Under the pieces are notes generated by a model. The model searched no databases. It saw only the letters and a list, made by a program, of their open reading frames with translations, and was not told the origin of the DNA. DNA of 64,000 nucleotides from Trochalopteron elliotii (Eukaryota; Chordata; Aves; Passeriformes; Leiothrichidae): positions 79,780-143,779 of the forward strand of contig JANPWX010000127.1 of assembly GCA_024734555.1 (NCBI GenBank), in the 5' to 3' direction. The stretch's first letter is position 1. Every line of letters begins with the position of its first letter. This document shows positions 12,021 through 22,650 of the stretch, piece by piece. The translations under genes were made by a program, and so were the position numbers.

Positions 12021-12673
12021 TAGTTCAGTTTGGGTTGCTAAGAAAAGTGCAGGACTTTTTTGATTCCTTCTGGTTTTGGCTAATTCCTGGACAGGAGTAA
12101 CGTCAATTTTCTGTCTGCTTTAACCCTGAGAAATTCAGGCCTGAAGGAAGTGCATCTTTCCATTTAAACTGTGTTTTGTTTTATTGATATTCAGCAGCTG
12201 ATTCGATCTTTTATTTCCATGATTGGTAACCAAATGAGTTTTGGAAGTGTCGAACAGACGGATATTCAAATTTTGTGCCTCAGAGTCAAAAACCCCCTAA
12301 CATTTGCAGGACAAATGACAACAGCTCAACATGAGGAACGGAAAATTATTCCCCAGATTTTAGATTTAATCACGAGTTTGATCTAAAGCAGCAGCTGATT
12401 AGACAAGGGAAGGACATTCTCCTGCTTTTAGATGAAATATTTCCATCAGCAGCAAAGCCAGGGGAATCCTGTGGTGGGGGAAACACGAAGTGAATTTTAA
12501 ATAGTCTTTGCTTGGTGAGGCAGTGGCTCGCTGAGTATATTTGTGCTTTACCTACAAGATAAATTTCCGAGGGGCCAGAAATATTTGCAAGGAGCCAGAA
12601 ACCTCCTGCCCAGCCCTCCCAGCTCCCTGGGTGTCCGGGGAAGCAGCAGCATCGTTTGGAATCCTGGTTTACG

Positions 12674-12694
12674 GTTCCGCCAGCGCGGCGGAAC
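12674..12694. repeat. G/C-rich hairpin, 8-bp perfect arms
   Basis: GTTCCGCC (12674-12681) and GGCGGAAC (12687-12694) are exact reverse complements around AGCGC. It lies in a short CpG-rich spot in otherwise A/T-rich DNA. Confidence 0.6.
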
Positions 12695-12897
12695 GGGAAG
12701 GGAAAAGGGGAGGAAAGACGGATCCCAGCCCTGCCCCAACAGACTAAACACAACCTCAGTGCCCAGCCTTTGCCAAAAATCAGGAATAAAACACAGAGAA
12801 GGCACCAAAAAACCCAGCAGAGTGGCCAAACCCGAAGTTCAAAATGTTAACAAAACCAAACCTGCACAAAAGCTGCTGTCTCAAGAGATCTCTGATG

Positions 12898-13502
12898 AAT
12901 TTTGAGTCACTCATTAATAAAATATATGATAAAGCAGCTTATAAGTACAAAGAAATGATGTTTAATGATATCCTCCCAAAGGCTGCCTACTTTTACCATT
13001 TTTCACTGAATCCCAGAATATTCTGAACTGACCCACATCCTAATCCTTGCCCTGGAGAGATTTTTATCCTCAACTTCTGTATTTAAAGGGCTCATTCGCA
13101 ACAACCTTCCTGATATTCTCTGACCGTGGACCATCCCTGACCACAGCTTCTATTTTATTTTATTTTATTTTATTTTATTTTATTTTATTTTATTTTATTT
13201 TATTTTANTTTATTTTATTTTATTTTATTTTATTTTATTTTATTTTATTTTATTTGAGTCCCTCGTTGATCAAAAATATGATAAAGTAGCTTATAAGTAC
13301 AAAGAAATAATGTTTAATGATATCCTCCCAAAGGCTTCCGACTTTCACCATTTTTCAGAGTCCCAGAATATTCTGAGCTGATCCATGTCCTAATCCTTGC
13401 CCTGGACAGATTTTTACCCTCAACTTCTGTATTTAAAGTGCACATTCACAACAACCTCCTTGATATTCTCTGAGCGTGGACCATCCCTGACCACAGGTTT
13501 TA
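12898..13502. repeat. Direct duplication (about 250 bp x 2) split by a (TTTTA)n array
   Basis: The block 12898-13150 recurs at 13255-13502 with an offset of about 352 bp. Shared landmarks are GATAAAG(C/T)AGCTTATAAGTA (12928 and 13280), GATATCCTCCCAAAGGCT, 'TCCTAATCCTTGCCCTGGA' and 'GTGGACCATCCCTGACCACAG'. Identity is high but not complete. The pentanucleotide array lies exactly at the junction between copies. Confidence 0.93.
13151..13254. repeat. (TTTTA)n microsatellite with an ambiguous base
   Basis: About 21 TTTTA units. One undetermined base (n) at 13208 suggests a join or unresolved length inside the array. It separates the two copies of the 250-bp duplication. Confidence 0.97.
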
Positions 13503-15232
13503 TTTTGGGGGGTCCATTTTGGGAGCAACAGCTCATAAAAGCCCCCAAATAAAGCTCGGGTCTCTGCAGCCCAGCTCGATATTTTATATATCGGTCACCG
13601 CGCCGCGCTGACGGCTCGCCTGCAATGTGGCCTCTGTCTTTTTTATGATGTACATTCCTGGTGAGTGTTGGGCAGATTGATCCCATTCTGGGCTCCAGAT
13701 TGGAAAACAGATGTGTGTGTGGAGAGGGGGAAAAGGAAAAAAAAAAAAATATCTGCAGGAAAAAGGTGCAGGAAAAAAAAAATCCGGAGACCCTGAGAAA
13801 GAGCCTTGGGAGAGGGACCTGTTTGGGATTGTCAGGAAGGGTTGAAACACCACCAAAAACATCACCAAAATTCCTCACAAAAGGACAGCAGCAGCTGCTG
13901 AATGAACCCCAAATCCAGGAGTGAAAACTCAGGGACATGAATACATTTTTAAGGAAGCAGAAAGTTCTCAAGGCCTCGTTGCCTTCAAGTCAAGAGCAGC
14001 TGTTTCAGCTAAATAGAGATTATTTCTCTTGGTAAGAGGTTACAGAGTGGATTTTAATCTCCTTGATGTCAAGCTACACAACCAAGCATCACCTTCTAGG
14101 TTTAAATCAGTCTATAAACACATCTAAATAGATTTTCTATTCATCTATCAAGAAAATGACACTGACTGGGTGCTTTCATTAAAAAGGAGCAGCCTTGCCA
14201 CATGACCGCATGGAGAAGAAGAAGTTTCTTCATTTTTTCTGTAAATATTCCTGTTGGAAATGAAAAATAATAAATTCCAATAAAGCCTAAAAGACAGGTG
14301 GCAGCCACAGGAAAATCTGTCACTTTGCTCTTTCCAGTTTCTCCTGAAAATGGCATTTTCTGGCATTTTCCAGTGGCATTCCAACTTAGAGGTAAAGCAC
14401 AGACCAGAATCACTTCCCTGACATCCAATATTTGATATCCTTCATCTTTCCCCCCCTCTCCATGGGATGAAGATCCTGGATTTGGGATTTGGGATTACAT
14501 TGGGTTTTTCACAACTGCCTCAAGGAACTGAAGGCACCCAGTGCTTTACAAGGCAGTTAACGTTTAATTAAATTAGATTAAAAAAAACACAGTGTGGAAT
14601 TTGTCCTTAACATTCACCCACATGTTCGATGAATTCCCATATTTGTGTTTAATCCTGCATTTTAAAACCAGACTCATTTCAGTTCACTCGTGTCTTAAAC
14701 TCAACATTCATTTCCACGTTATCCTTTTTACTTGGGGAAGGCCGAGTTGAATCTCTTAGAAGGGACGAAAAGAGCTCAGAATTCCCGTTTTTTCCCTCCC
14801 AAAAACCCGTGCTAAAATTCTGGAGGCAGCTGTTCCAAGCTGCCATCAAGTTCAAGGAGGAGGAGGAGGAGATTGCTGCAATGTAACTGAAGAAACCCTG
14901 GAAATCCCAGCAGGCACCCCAAGGTGTTGAAGGGGGGCCAGGGAGCACGGGAGACATGAAAAGGCTTTTTTTTATTATTATTATTTTTTTCTTTTTTTTT
15001 TGCAGCTGGTTCCTTTCTCCTCTCGACTGTGCAAAGGCAGAGGGGAGGGAGAGGGGCTGGGGTTTGAAAGGGCCACGATTTCCATCCATGTCCAGGAAAC
15101 CAGGGAGACAAAAGGGAACCCAGCAGCAGCCACATGGCGAGAAGGGGTTCAGAAAACAGCCTCCTTCCTCTGCTGCTTCCTCAGGAGCCCAGCGTCCATC
15201 TCCCCGTTTGTTTTTCCAAGGAAATAATTAAA
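13503..15232. other. Unique non-coding stretch
   Basis: I recognise no gene. A small CpG-containing spot lies at 13577-13620. A-runs occur at 13739-13749 and 13775-13783. A T-rich tract at 14966-15002 contains an ATT triplet run. Confidence 0.5.
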
Positions 15233-15730
15233 GATTAAAAAAAAAAAAACCACCAAAAAACGACAAAAAAATAAGAAAAAAAAAAACCTGACAAAAGAAA
15301 AGACTGACCCTTCCTTTTGGTTGTGTTTTTTAAATATTTTTTTTTTTTGGGGGGGCTTTTTTTTGGAGGGTTTTTTGGGGTTCTTTTTGTGTTATTTGTT
15401 TTTTGGGGTATTTATTTATTTATTTATTTATTTGGGGTTTTACCCTCCCCCTTTTTTTTTTTTAATCTCCCTGCCTGTCCGGTGCAAGGGAAATAATTTT
15501 CATCATTTTCATAATTTTCATCTCCCCCTCAAAAAACCCCAACAAAACAAAAGAACTGACCCTTCTTTTTTTTAAATTTCTTTTTAAATTATTTTTTGGG
15601 GTTTTAACCCCCTTTTTTCTTTTAAATACCTCTGCCTGCCCACTGCGAGGGAAATAATTTTCACCATTTTCATAATTTTCATCTCCTCCTCAAAAAACTG
15701 CAACAACACAAAAGGCTGACCCTTCGCTTG

Positions 15731-15763
<33 letters not shown>

Positions 15764-15905
15764 TTGGTTTTTTTTTTTAGGGTGGTGGTTTTTGTAGTTT
15801 TTTTTTTTGTTTGTTTTGGTTTTTTTTTTTTGGTTTTTAACCACTCTTTTTTTTTTTTTAATCTCCCTGGCTGCCCACTGCAAGGGAAATCATTTTCATC
15901 CCCCC
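15233..15905. repeat. Degenerate T-rich tandem repeat, about 3-4 copies
   Basis: A cassette recurs about three times. It contains CTCCCTGCCTGCCCACTGC, AAGGGAAATAATTTTCAT, a (T)CATAATTTTCATCTCC segment, CTCAAAAAAC and CTGACCCTTC. The cassette starts are near 15466, 15628 and 15862, separated by long T/G-rich runs. An older partial copy lies at 15213-15310. Spacing varies (about 160-235 bp) because the T-rich spacers have changed length. Confidence 0.85.
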
Positions 15906-16503
15906 TCTCCTTCCGCTGCCGGGAGCAGGGATTGCTTTACATCCCAGTAGAAGGGAACTCTTCAGGAAAACCAACCCCTGGCAGTATTATGGATGGAAGT
16001 GCAAGGAGATGGTTTTATCAGGAGGCTTCAAGGCTATTATTGTCCAAATAAACACTTGGCTTTGCCAGACACGATCTGCAGCTGCTGCTGGGGGACCCCC
16101 GGGTTCCATCTGAATTTCAATCTCCCTGCCTCCATCTCCTTTTTGGCCTTTCCCACTTTTTTTTTTTTTTTTTTTTTTTTGCAGCCCCTGAATAGCCCAC
16201 TGTGCTGGATTACTTCACTTTTTCCATCTTAATAGGCTTCACCAGGCTCCTGACTTCCTGCCCACCACCCTGCTCCCCACTTCAGCTGAGTTTAGGGAGC
16301 TTTAACACCTTTGGGGGTTGGAATTTTTTCTTTTTTTGGGGTTTTTCTTTTTCCATTTCCAGGGACAGGATGCTCCCCCAGATTTCACTATCGGGATGCA
16401 GGATGTCACTGGGATCCCATGGGATGCTCAACTCATCTCCCAAACTGAGTAAAGCAAGAAGCAACTCGGACAAACTTCTTGGAAAGTTGTTAAATCTTTA
16501 TCT

Positions 16504-16534
<31 letters not shown>

Positions 16535-17300
16535 GTTCTTTCCTACACCCACATCATCCTCCAGCCCCACAAGAGACAAAGGACAGGAAATATTCCAGAG
16601 GCATCACTCCAGGATCCATTAAAAAACATGGACTGACAGAGATTCACCAAACAACCAATTCTGAGGGTTTTTAAGGGTAGAACTGCAGGAGAACAGCAAG
16701 AACGAGCATTTTTATGATATGGTGATTTTAAATCCAAATTTGGGTGATTTTAAATCCAAATTTTAATCCCTGTCCCCAGGAAATTTGATTGATTAGTGGC
16801 TCAGTGGAGTGGTACCATGGTCCTGCAGATGGAATAATAAAACTGGCTGGAGTTTTTTATTTATTCTGATTCCAATTTTTTACAAATTTATTCCTGGGAT
16901 TCAGTGATGTCCAAGAGTTTATAACACTTTGTCACAGGCCAGTTTGCTGTATTTTTATTAAAAATAATAAATTAGAGCAGTGAAATTGTTGATAAACGTA
17001 TTTAGTCAACTTCTAGCCCCAAATTCTGTTGATTTATTTGCAGGTCCCTCTCTTAGGGAAGGTCATAAATAATGTGCCTTTGCTGTTTTTTCTGGCAAAT
17101 ACCAACAGTATCTGATGATGATAATGAATTAATAAATTATTGATTTCCAAGAACATAAGGGAAAATCCCCAAAATATTTTCATTCCTGTTGTTGTTTCTC
17201 AATCTCTCTGCAATAATCAGTATCAATCTATATAAAACATATCAATATATCCTGGAAATAGTTAAAGCAGTGAACAATTTTCCTCTTTTAAACCTTGTTT
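15906..17300. other. Unique non-coding stretch with T-runs
   Basis: I recognise no gene. Poly(T) runs lie at about 16157-16181 and 16507-16534. At 16737-16762 a phrase TTTTAAATCCAAATT is repeated twice. The part after 16860 is A/T-rich. Confidence 0.5.
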
Positions 17301-17495
17301 AGATGGATAGTCTCATCATTACGTCTTTTGCTGTGTTATCTTGACTCTGTTTTATCATCTTGGCTCTTCTCAGCCCATTTTTGGCAGCAGAACCATCTTG
17401 AAATCTTTGGGTTTGACCCAAAAAACCTCAGATTTTGACCCAAAAAAGCTCGGATTTGACCCAAACCCCTTGGATTTGACCCAAAACCCTTGGTG
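17301..17495 (+). repeat. Unidentified interspersed repeat Z, copy 1
   Basis: It runs from AGATGGATAGTCTCATCA through GTGTTATCTTGACTCTGTTT and GGCTCTTCTCAGCCCATTTT to a short internal tandem of 'TTTGACCCAAAAAACCTC'-like units of about 18-20 bp. The reverse complement recurs at 18577-18828. I do not recognise the family. I see no TG...CA ends, terminal inverted repeats or coding sequence. I could not find a target duplication for this copy. Confidence 0.75.
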
Positions 17496-18540
17496 AGCTC
17501 CATCAGATAAGGAGTCTCTGTGTACCTGTGTGGTCTGGTGGCAGAGGAACAGACTGGAAATGGCAAATCAGATGGAATTACACGATCCTTATCTTTTTTT
17601 TCCCCTACAGAGGGCACGACTAGGAACTTGCTTGAAGTGCAGGGAAATGGGGGAAAAAAAAAAAAAAGAGATTTTTCAGCTAGTTTTCAGGAGCTGGAGG
17701 AGATATTAGCAAGGGGCCCTAACCTGGTTATTAGCTATGCACAACTATTGTTTATTTTTGCACAGGAACTAAAGGAGAAACCATCTCTGCTTATTTTCCT
17801 TCACTTAACTAAAGAAATTGTATAGCTTTTGGAAAGGGTTAAATAATTTCCTCCTGGCCTGCACTCCTCGGGCTCCCCTTGCCCGTGTGGGAGCGTGCAG
17901 GAGGTTCCCCACTAACCACAGCTCTGCTTTCCAAAAGGAAATTAAAGTGAAATACATCAACCAGGCCGGGACTTCACACTTCAGAGACTTGTAAAGAGCA
18001 TCAGCTGCTGAAATTGATGGTCACTTTAACTGCCCACAGCTTCTCCTCCAGACAGGAGCTCCGGGTTTTACTGGGCTTAATGGGACAATATCTCCCCCTC
18101 CAATGACTTCATTTAGGGTCGTGCTGAAATTCCTATTAAAGCAGGGCTGTTAATATTTCATTAAAATGCCTCTGGTGGCAGTTCCTGCTGATCTGCAGGA
18201 TCCCATGGAGGGGATCCCACGTGGGATGGGGAAAGGTGTGTGAGGAATTAATTCCATGTTCTCCTCAGGGCTGAATCCTTCGTGTCTTTAAAGGGTGAAA
18301 TTTTCTTGCTGGTTCCTTGTTTTTTTTTTTTTTTTTTGACAATTATTATTTTCAGGATAACAGCTCACAGATCATGGAAGAGCTGGAAACCTCCAGTGTT
18401 TTAAATGTTGTAAATACTGCAAAAAGAAAATATATCTTAGCCAGGGCAGGGAATGAAAAGGTGGCCATTTCTATGGAGGATTTACAGTTTTCTTCTGGAA
18501 TGCAGGAGGCAAACGGGCAGGGAAATGTGAATCACTGAAT
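17496..18540. other. Unique non-coding stretch
   Basis: I recognise no gene. 17930-18180 is complex and A/T-balanced. A T-run at 18319-18337 precedes an A/T-rich part. Confidence 0.5.
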
Positions 18541-19095
18541 ACCAGGATGGTTCAGGCTGGAAAAGATCTCTAAGATCGGGCTTAGATAAGACACCAATTT
18601 TGGGTTAAACCCAAGGATTTTGGGTAAAACCTGAGGTTTTTTTGGGTTAAACCCAAGGTTTTTGGGTAAAACCTGAGGTTTTTGGGTCAAACCCGAGGTT
18701 TTCAAGACGGTTCTGCTGCCAAAATGGGCTGAGAAGAGCCAAGATGATAAAACAGAGTCAAGATAACACAACAAAAGATGTAATGATGAGAATATCATTA
18801 ATATTCTCATTGATGATGAGAATATCCATCTAAGATGATCAAATCCAGTCACCAACCCCTCACCATCACCACGCTGAGCCCTGAACCCTGTCCCTGAGTG
18901 CCACATTCACCCATTTTTTTGAAGAGATGGTGACTCCACCCTGCCCTTAGCAGCCTTCTCCAGGCTTAACATCCCTTTCCACAAAGGAATTTTCCCTGAT
19001 TCCCAATCCAGACCCCTCCTGGCTCACCTTGAGGCTGTTTCCTCTCATCCTGTCACTGCTGAGGGTCTGGAACCAGGGACAGGGGTGACTTCAGC
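18541..19095 (-). mobile_element. CR1 LINE 3' fragment interrupted by repeat Z
   Basis: The left piece (18541-18576, GGTTCAGGCTGGAAAAGATC) and the right piece (18829-19095) are adjacent in a normal CR1, read as reverse complement. The right piece has 'gtccctgagtgccaca', 'gatggtgactccaccctgcc' and 'ttgaggctgtttcctctcatcctgtcactgctgag' type segments. The CR1 extends further 5' than the other fragments here (about 300 bp of element). It is a dead 3' remnant, and the insertion at 18577-18828 came later. Confidence 0.85.
18577..18828 (-). mobile_element. Repeat Z, copy 2, nested in CR1 with 8-bp duplication
   Basis: This segment is the reverse complement of 17301-17495 plus extra internal 18-20-bp units of the TTTTGGGTTAAACCCAAGG / GGTAAAACCTGAGGTTTTT type. 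TCTAAGAT stands on both sides (18569-18576 and 18829-18836). Removing the insert rejoins a normal CR1. It also contains a local duplication of ATATTCTCAT near 18790-18825. Eight-base duplications are typical of hAT DNA transposons, but I see no terminal inverted repeats, so the class is open. Confidence 0.72.
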
Positions 19096-19096
19096 A

Positions 19097-19350
19097 GATA
19101 AATATGAATATGAATATGAATATGAATATAAATGTAAATGTAAATGTAAATGTAAATGTAAATGTAAATGTAAATGTAAATAGAAATAGAAATAGAAATA
19201 GAAATAGAAATAGAAATAGAAATAGAAATACAAATACAAATATAAATACAAATATAAATACAAATACAAATACAAATATAAATATAAGTATAAATATAAA
19301 TATAAATATAAATATAAATATAAATATAAATATAAATATAAATATAAATA
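19097..19350. repeat. Hexanucleotide array with ordered variant blocks
   Basis: About 42 six-base units run in homogeneous blocks: ATGAAT, then AAATGT, then AAATAG, then AAATAC/AAATAT mixed, then AAATAT. Each block differs from the next by one base. The frame of alternating Met/Asn, Val/Asn and Ile/Asn codons on the plus strand is a by-product. Confidence 0.97.
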
Positions 19351-19639
19351 AAAGCAGCTCCAGCCTGTGACCATTCCAGGGCACATCCTCAGCCAGAGGG
19401 AGCCTTTGGAATTCCCTGCTTGCCAAATCCAAGGAGTTCTGACATTGCCCAGCACCTCAGCCTGGGTTTGCAGGGTTTATCTTTGAAATCAGGGCGCTCT
19501 CCTGGGTAAAAGGAGAGCCCTCATTATGAGCTTAGCAAATTAAAGTGTTTGTGTCTCCAGAAGGAAACAGCCCAAAGCCCCCGTGCCTGGTGGGCGATCA
19601 GGTTCCACAGGGCTCGGGCACAACCTGCAGCAATCCACG

Positions 19640-19755
19640 GGATCAGAGCCTAATTTAGGTTGGAAAAGACCTTTAAAGGTCACTGAGTGCAACCATAAAC
19701 CAAACACAGCCGAGTGCCACCAACCCATGGCCCTGTTGTCACAGGAACCCGAGCC
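19640..19755 (-). mobile_element. CR1 LINE 3' fragment
   Basis: AGGTTGGAAAAGACCTTTAA, then 'GTCACTGAGTGCAACCATAA' and 'CACAGCCGAGTGCCACCAAC' match the reverse complement of a CR1 3' end. About 110 bp of a truncated, diverged copy. Confidence 0.8.
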
Positions 19756-20370
19756 AGGCCGGCAAACCCAGGCTCCCAGGAACGTTATTTCTCAAAAGTC
19801 CTGCCTCATTCGTGGAAAAAACTGGGGGGAAATGATCTGAAAAACACATCTGTAAATATATTTTCTAAATGTGCCTAGATTGCAGTCAGCATTCAGGTCG
19901 ATCCAGCTGGGAATAGGACGGGTTGAGGAGGTGACACCTCCGTGATGAGGTGAGGGCTGGGATGCTCCTCACACTCCACCCTGGGGGAAATAAAAGTGTT
20001 TTAAAATAAAAGTTGAATGTGAGACACTCCAGGGAGTTCCAACCCCTCCGCAGAAGCCTCGGGCAGGCTGGGCAGTGGGAGCTGTGCTTTGGTGGGAGGA
20101 TGTTTCCCCATGTTGGAGTTGTCAGCTTTCATTTCTGCCCCCGGCCTTGACACACGGGTTGTCTCAAGGATTCATTTGACTGACAGATGTCCAGCCCGAA
20201 GGAAGGATCTCCCCAGCTGTGAGACTGTGAGCTCCTCACGGTGCTGCATGGCAAAAAAATCCATAACAAAATGAAATGAGCAAATTCCTTCCAAGAAAAC
20301 TCGAAGTGAGCAATCCCCATATTTTAGCACAAAATATTTCATCCCTCAAAACTTGTTTTTATTGTTGTTA
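19756..20370. other. Unique non-coding stretch
   Basis: I recognise no gene or repeat. Confidence 0.5.
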
Positions 20371-20604
20371 AGTCTCACTGTTGGGTCTAAACTTGTTTTC
20401 ATTGGAGTATTAAATATAAATCCATTAGGTCCCTTTATTCACAGAAATATCTGCTTTCCAATTATTAGAAATGGCAATAATAATAATAATAATAATAATA
20501 AGTCTAACTTTTGAGTCTAAACTTCCTTTCATTGCAGTATTAAATATAAACCCATTAGCTCACTTTATTCACAGAAATATCTGATTTCTATTAGTAGAAA
20601 TGGC

Positions 20605-20637
<33 letters not shown>
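20371..20637. repeat. 130-bp direct duplication, each copy ending in (AAT)n
   Basis: Two units offset by 130 bp share TTGGGTCTAAACTTG/TTGAGTCTAAACTTC, ATTAAATATAAA(T/C)CCATTAG, TTTATTCACAGAAATATCTG and AGAAATGGC. Each ends in an AAT microsatellite (about 20477-20501 and 20606-20637). The triplet array was duplicated with its flank. Confidence 0.93.
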
Positions 20638-20638
<1 letters not shown>

Positions 20639-20829
20639 TGCTGCAATATTGCAGATTTTACTATCTCAGAATCTCATTCCAAAGTTTGGAAGTGCAGTTG
20701 GAGTTTCTGAGTCCAGGGCTGAGGGGAGCTGGTTATCAAAGAGCATTAATATAAATCAGAGTTAATTCAGAAATTGAGAGCAGGTTATGGATAAGGGATT
20801 TCTGAGCTTTGAGCTTCAGAGAAATAGGA

Positions 20830-20898
20830 AAGTATACACACACACACATATATATATATATAAAATATACCATTTATTATTATTATTATTATTATTGT
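20830..20898. repeat. Compound (CA)n(TA)n and (TTA)n microsatellites
   Basis: ACACACACACA runs into TATATATATATATA at about 20834-20861, followed closely by TTATTATTATTATTATTATT at about 20874-20897. Confidence 0.95.
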
Positions 20899-21059
20899 TA
20901 TTGCGTATCTGTCCACGTATGTATAATTAAATATATTTATGGAAATTCCAGAAGAAAGATACAATGTCCACTGAAATATCAGGGAAAAACACTGGGAAAT
21001 ATTTATTTAGATAGAAATATTTATTTCTCTCCTGCAAAAGGGAAGTTTGCCATTTGAAA

Positions 21060-21445
21060 GGAAGCTTTTTTTCCTTCTTCTTTTCTTTCCTTCTTTTCCT
21101 TCTTTTTTTTTCTTTCCTTTTATTTTTCCTTGTATTACTTTACTTCTCTTTCCTTCTTTTTTTTCCTTTTTTATTCTTTCCTTCTTTGTTCCTTTCTTTT
21201 TTCCCCTTCTTTTTTTTTCTTTTTTCTTCCCTTTATTCCCCTATAATTCTTTTCTTTTCTTTTATTTCTTTCCTTCTATTTCCTTCTCTTTCCTTCTTTT
21301 TTTTTTCCCTTTTTCCTCTTTCTTTGTTCCCTTCTCTTTTCTTTCCTTCTTTTTCCCCCTTCTTTTCTTTCTTTCCTTCTTTTTTTCTCCTTCTTTTTCT
21401 TTTCTTTTTCTCCTTCTTTTTCTTTTTTTTTTTCTTCTCTTTTCC
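21060..21445. repeat. Polypyrimidine tract of about 385 bp
   Basis: The plus strand is almost purely T and C (TTTTCCTTCTTTTCTTTCC-like), broken by rare A or G. It supports Phe/Ser/Leu-rich frames on the plus strand and Lys/Glu/Arg-rich frames on the minus strand, all artefacts of composition. Such tracts can adopt triplex (H-DNA) structure when mirror-symmetric. Confidence 0.95.
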
Positions 21446-22106
21446 AAAAGCCAGCAGGATAAAATCCCAGCCTGTACCCAAGGCCTGCCTGCTATATTTA
21501 ACTCAGACAAACACGTAACAAATCACTATTCTGCAGAAAGAAGGCACACCTCAGAGGCTGGATTTTTTTTTTTTCTCCTCTTTTTTTTTTTTTTTTTATT
21601 TCTCTTCAGACCTGGACGTAGAGAGACCACAACCCTCTAAATAATCCTCCAGAAATAAACCAATGAAATGTTCCCTCTGACAACAGACACAGCATTATAC
21701 CTGCAGCTGGTAAATGTTTCCACAGTCCAACCACCTTTCCTTCTCGTTTCCAGTAAAAATTTGCTCCCAGGGGGATGGAGGCAGCAGTTGGATTTTAATT
21801 ACTTTTCTGCAATAACGTGGAATGGAGAGTTGCAATTTTATTTTTACATATTTTTTTTCATTCTGCTGATGGATTCTCATTTTTTTTTCTCTTTTTGGAA
21901 GGGAAGGACAGAGGAGGGCTGGCAGCACAGATGCCCTGTGGAGAACCATCCCTGGGGTCTCTCAGTCCCTCATTTTTTGGCCATTCCCTGCAGTGCAGAG
22001 ACATGGAATATTGGGAATTCAGTGATGATTCCAGGGAACATTGCAGCACTGCTGGCTCAGCCCTTCAGACCCAGCTCCCAGTGAAGCTCAATGGTTACAG
22101 CCCCTT
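21446..22106. other. Unique non-coding stretch
   Basis: A T/C-rich run lies at 21565-21604. I recognise no other repeat or gene before the minisatellite. Confidence 0.5.
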
Positions 22107-22650
22107 CCTTCATCCCAGAGAATTTTCCTGAAGGAATCAGGGCTCTGTCCTTCATCCCAGAGCATTTTCCTGAGGGAATCTGGGGTCTGTCCTTCATCCC
22201 AGACCATTTTTCTGAAAAAAATCAGGGCTCTGTCCTTCATCCCAGAGAATTTTCCTGGAGGAATCAGGGCTCTGTCCTTCATCCCAGAGAATTTTCCTGG
22301 AGGAATCAGGGCTCTGTCCTTCATCCCAGAGAATTTTCCTGGAGGAATCAGGGCTCTGTCCTTCATCCCAGAGAATTTTCCTGAAGGAATCAGGGCTCTG
22401 TCCTTCATCCCAGAGCATTTTCCTGAGGGAATCTGGGGTCTGTCCTTCATCCCAGACCATTTTTCTGAAAAAATCAGGGCTCTGTCCTTCATCCCAGAGA
22501 ATTTTCCTGAAAAAATCAGGGCTCTGTCCTTCATCCCAGACCATTTTCCTGAAAGAATCTGGGGTCTGTCCTTCATTCCAGAGGATTTTCCTGGAGGAAT
22601 CAGGGTTCTGTCCTTCATTCCACATAATTTTCCTGAAGGAATCAGGGTTT
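22107..22650. repeat. Minisatellite, unit 42 bp, 13 copies
   Basis: The unit is TCCTTCATCCCAGAGAATTT plus TTCCTGAAGGAATCAGGGCT plus CT. Variants are AGAGCATTT, AGACCATTTTTCTGAAAAAA and GAATCTGGGGT. The period stays at 42 bp, a multiple of three, so no stop is introduced. This keeps open a 240-codon plus frame and a 176-codon minus frame. Three neighbouring units near 22237-22362 are identical, which suggests recent slippage or unequal exchange. The translated 14-residue unit has no recognisable function. Confidence 0.97.

Larger units (their letters stand above)
10105..12897. other. Unique non-coding stretch
   Basis: I recognise no gene. The part at 10480-11420 is richer in G/C and carries overlapping chance frames up to 135 codons. 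The part at 11650-12020 is A/T-rich but complex, and is listed separately. Confidence 0.5.

Noticed and set aside
13420..13971. 183-codon minus frame
   Set aside because: It crosses the second copy of the 250-bp duplication and low-complexity A-runs. No domain, and it is not kept in the first copy.
19045..19455. 136-codon Leu/Tyr frame and Met-Asn repeat frame
   Set aside because: Six-base microsatellite translated in different frames.
21047..21640. 197-codon Phe-rich plus frame as a membrane protein
   Set aside because: The hydrophobicity comes from the polypyrimidine tract (TTT, TTC, TCC codons), not from a protein gene.
22107..22650. CRISPR-like array
   Set aside because: Head-to-tail units with no unique spacers in a vertebrate sequence. 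It is a minisatellite.
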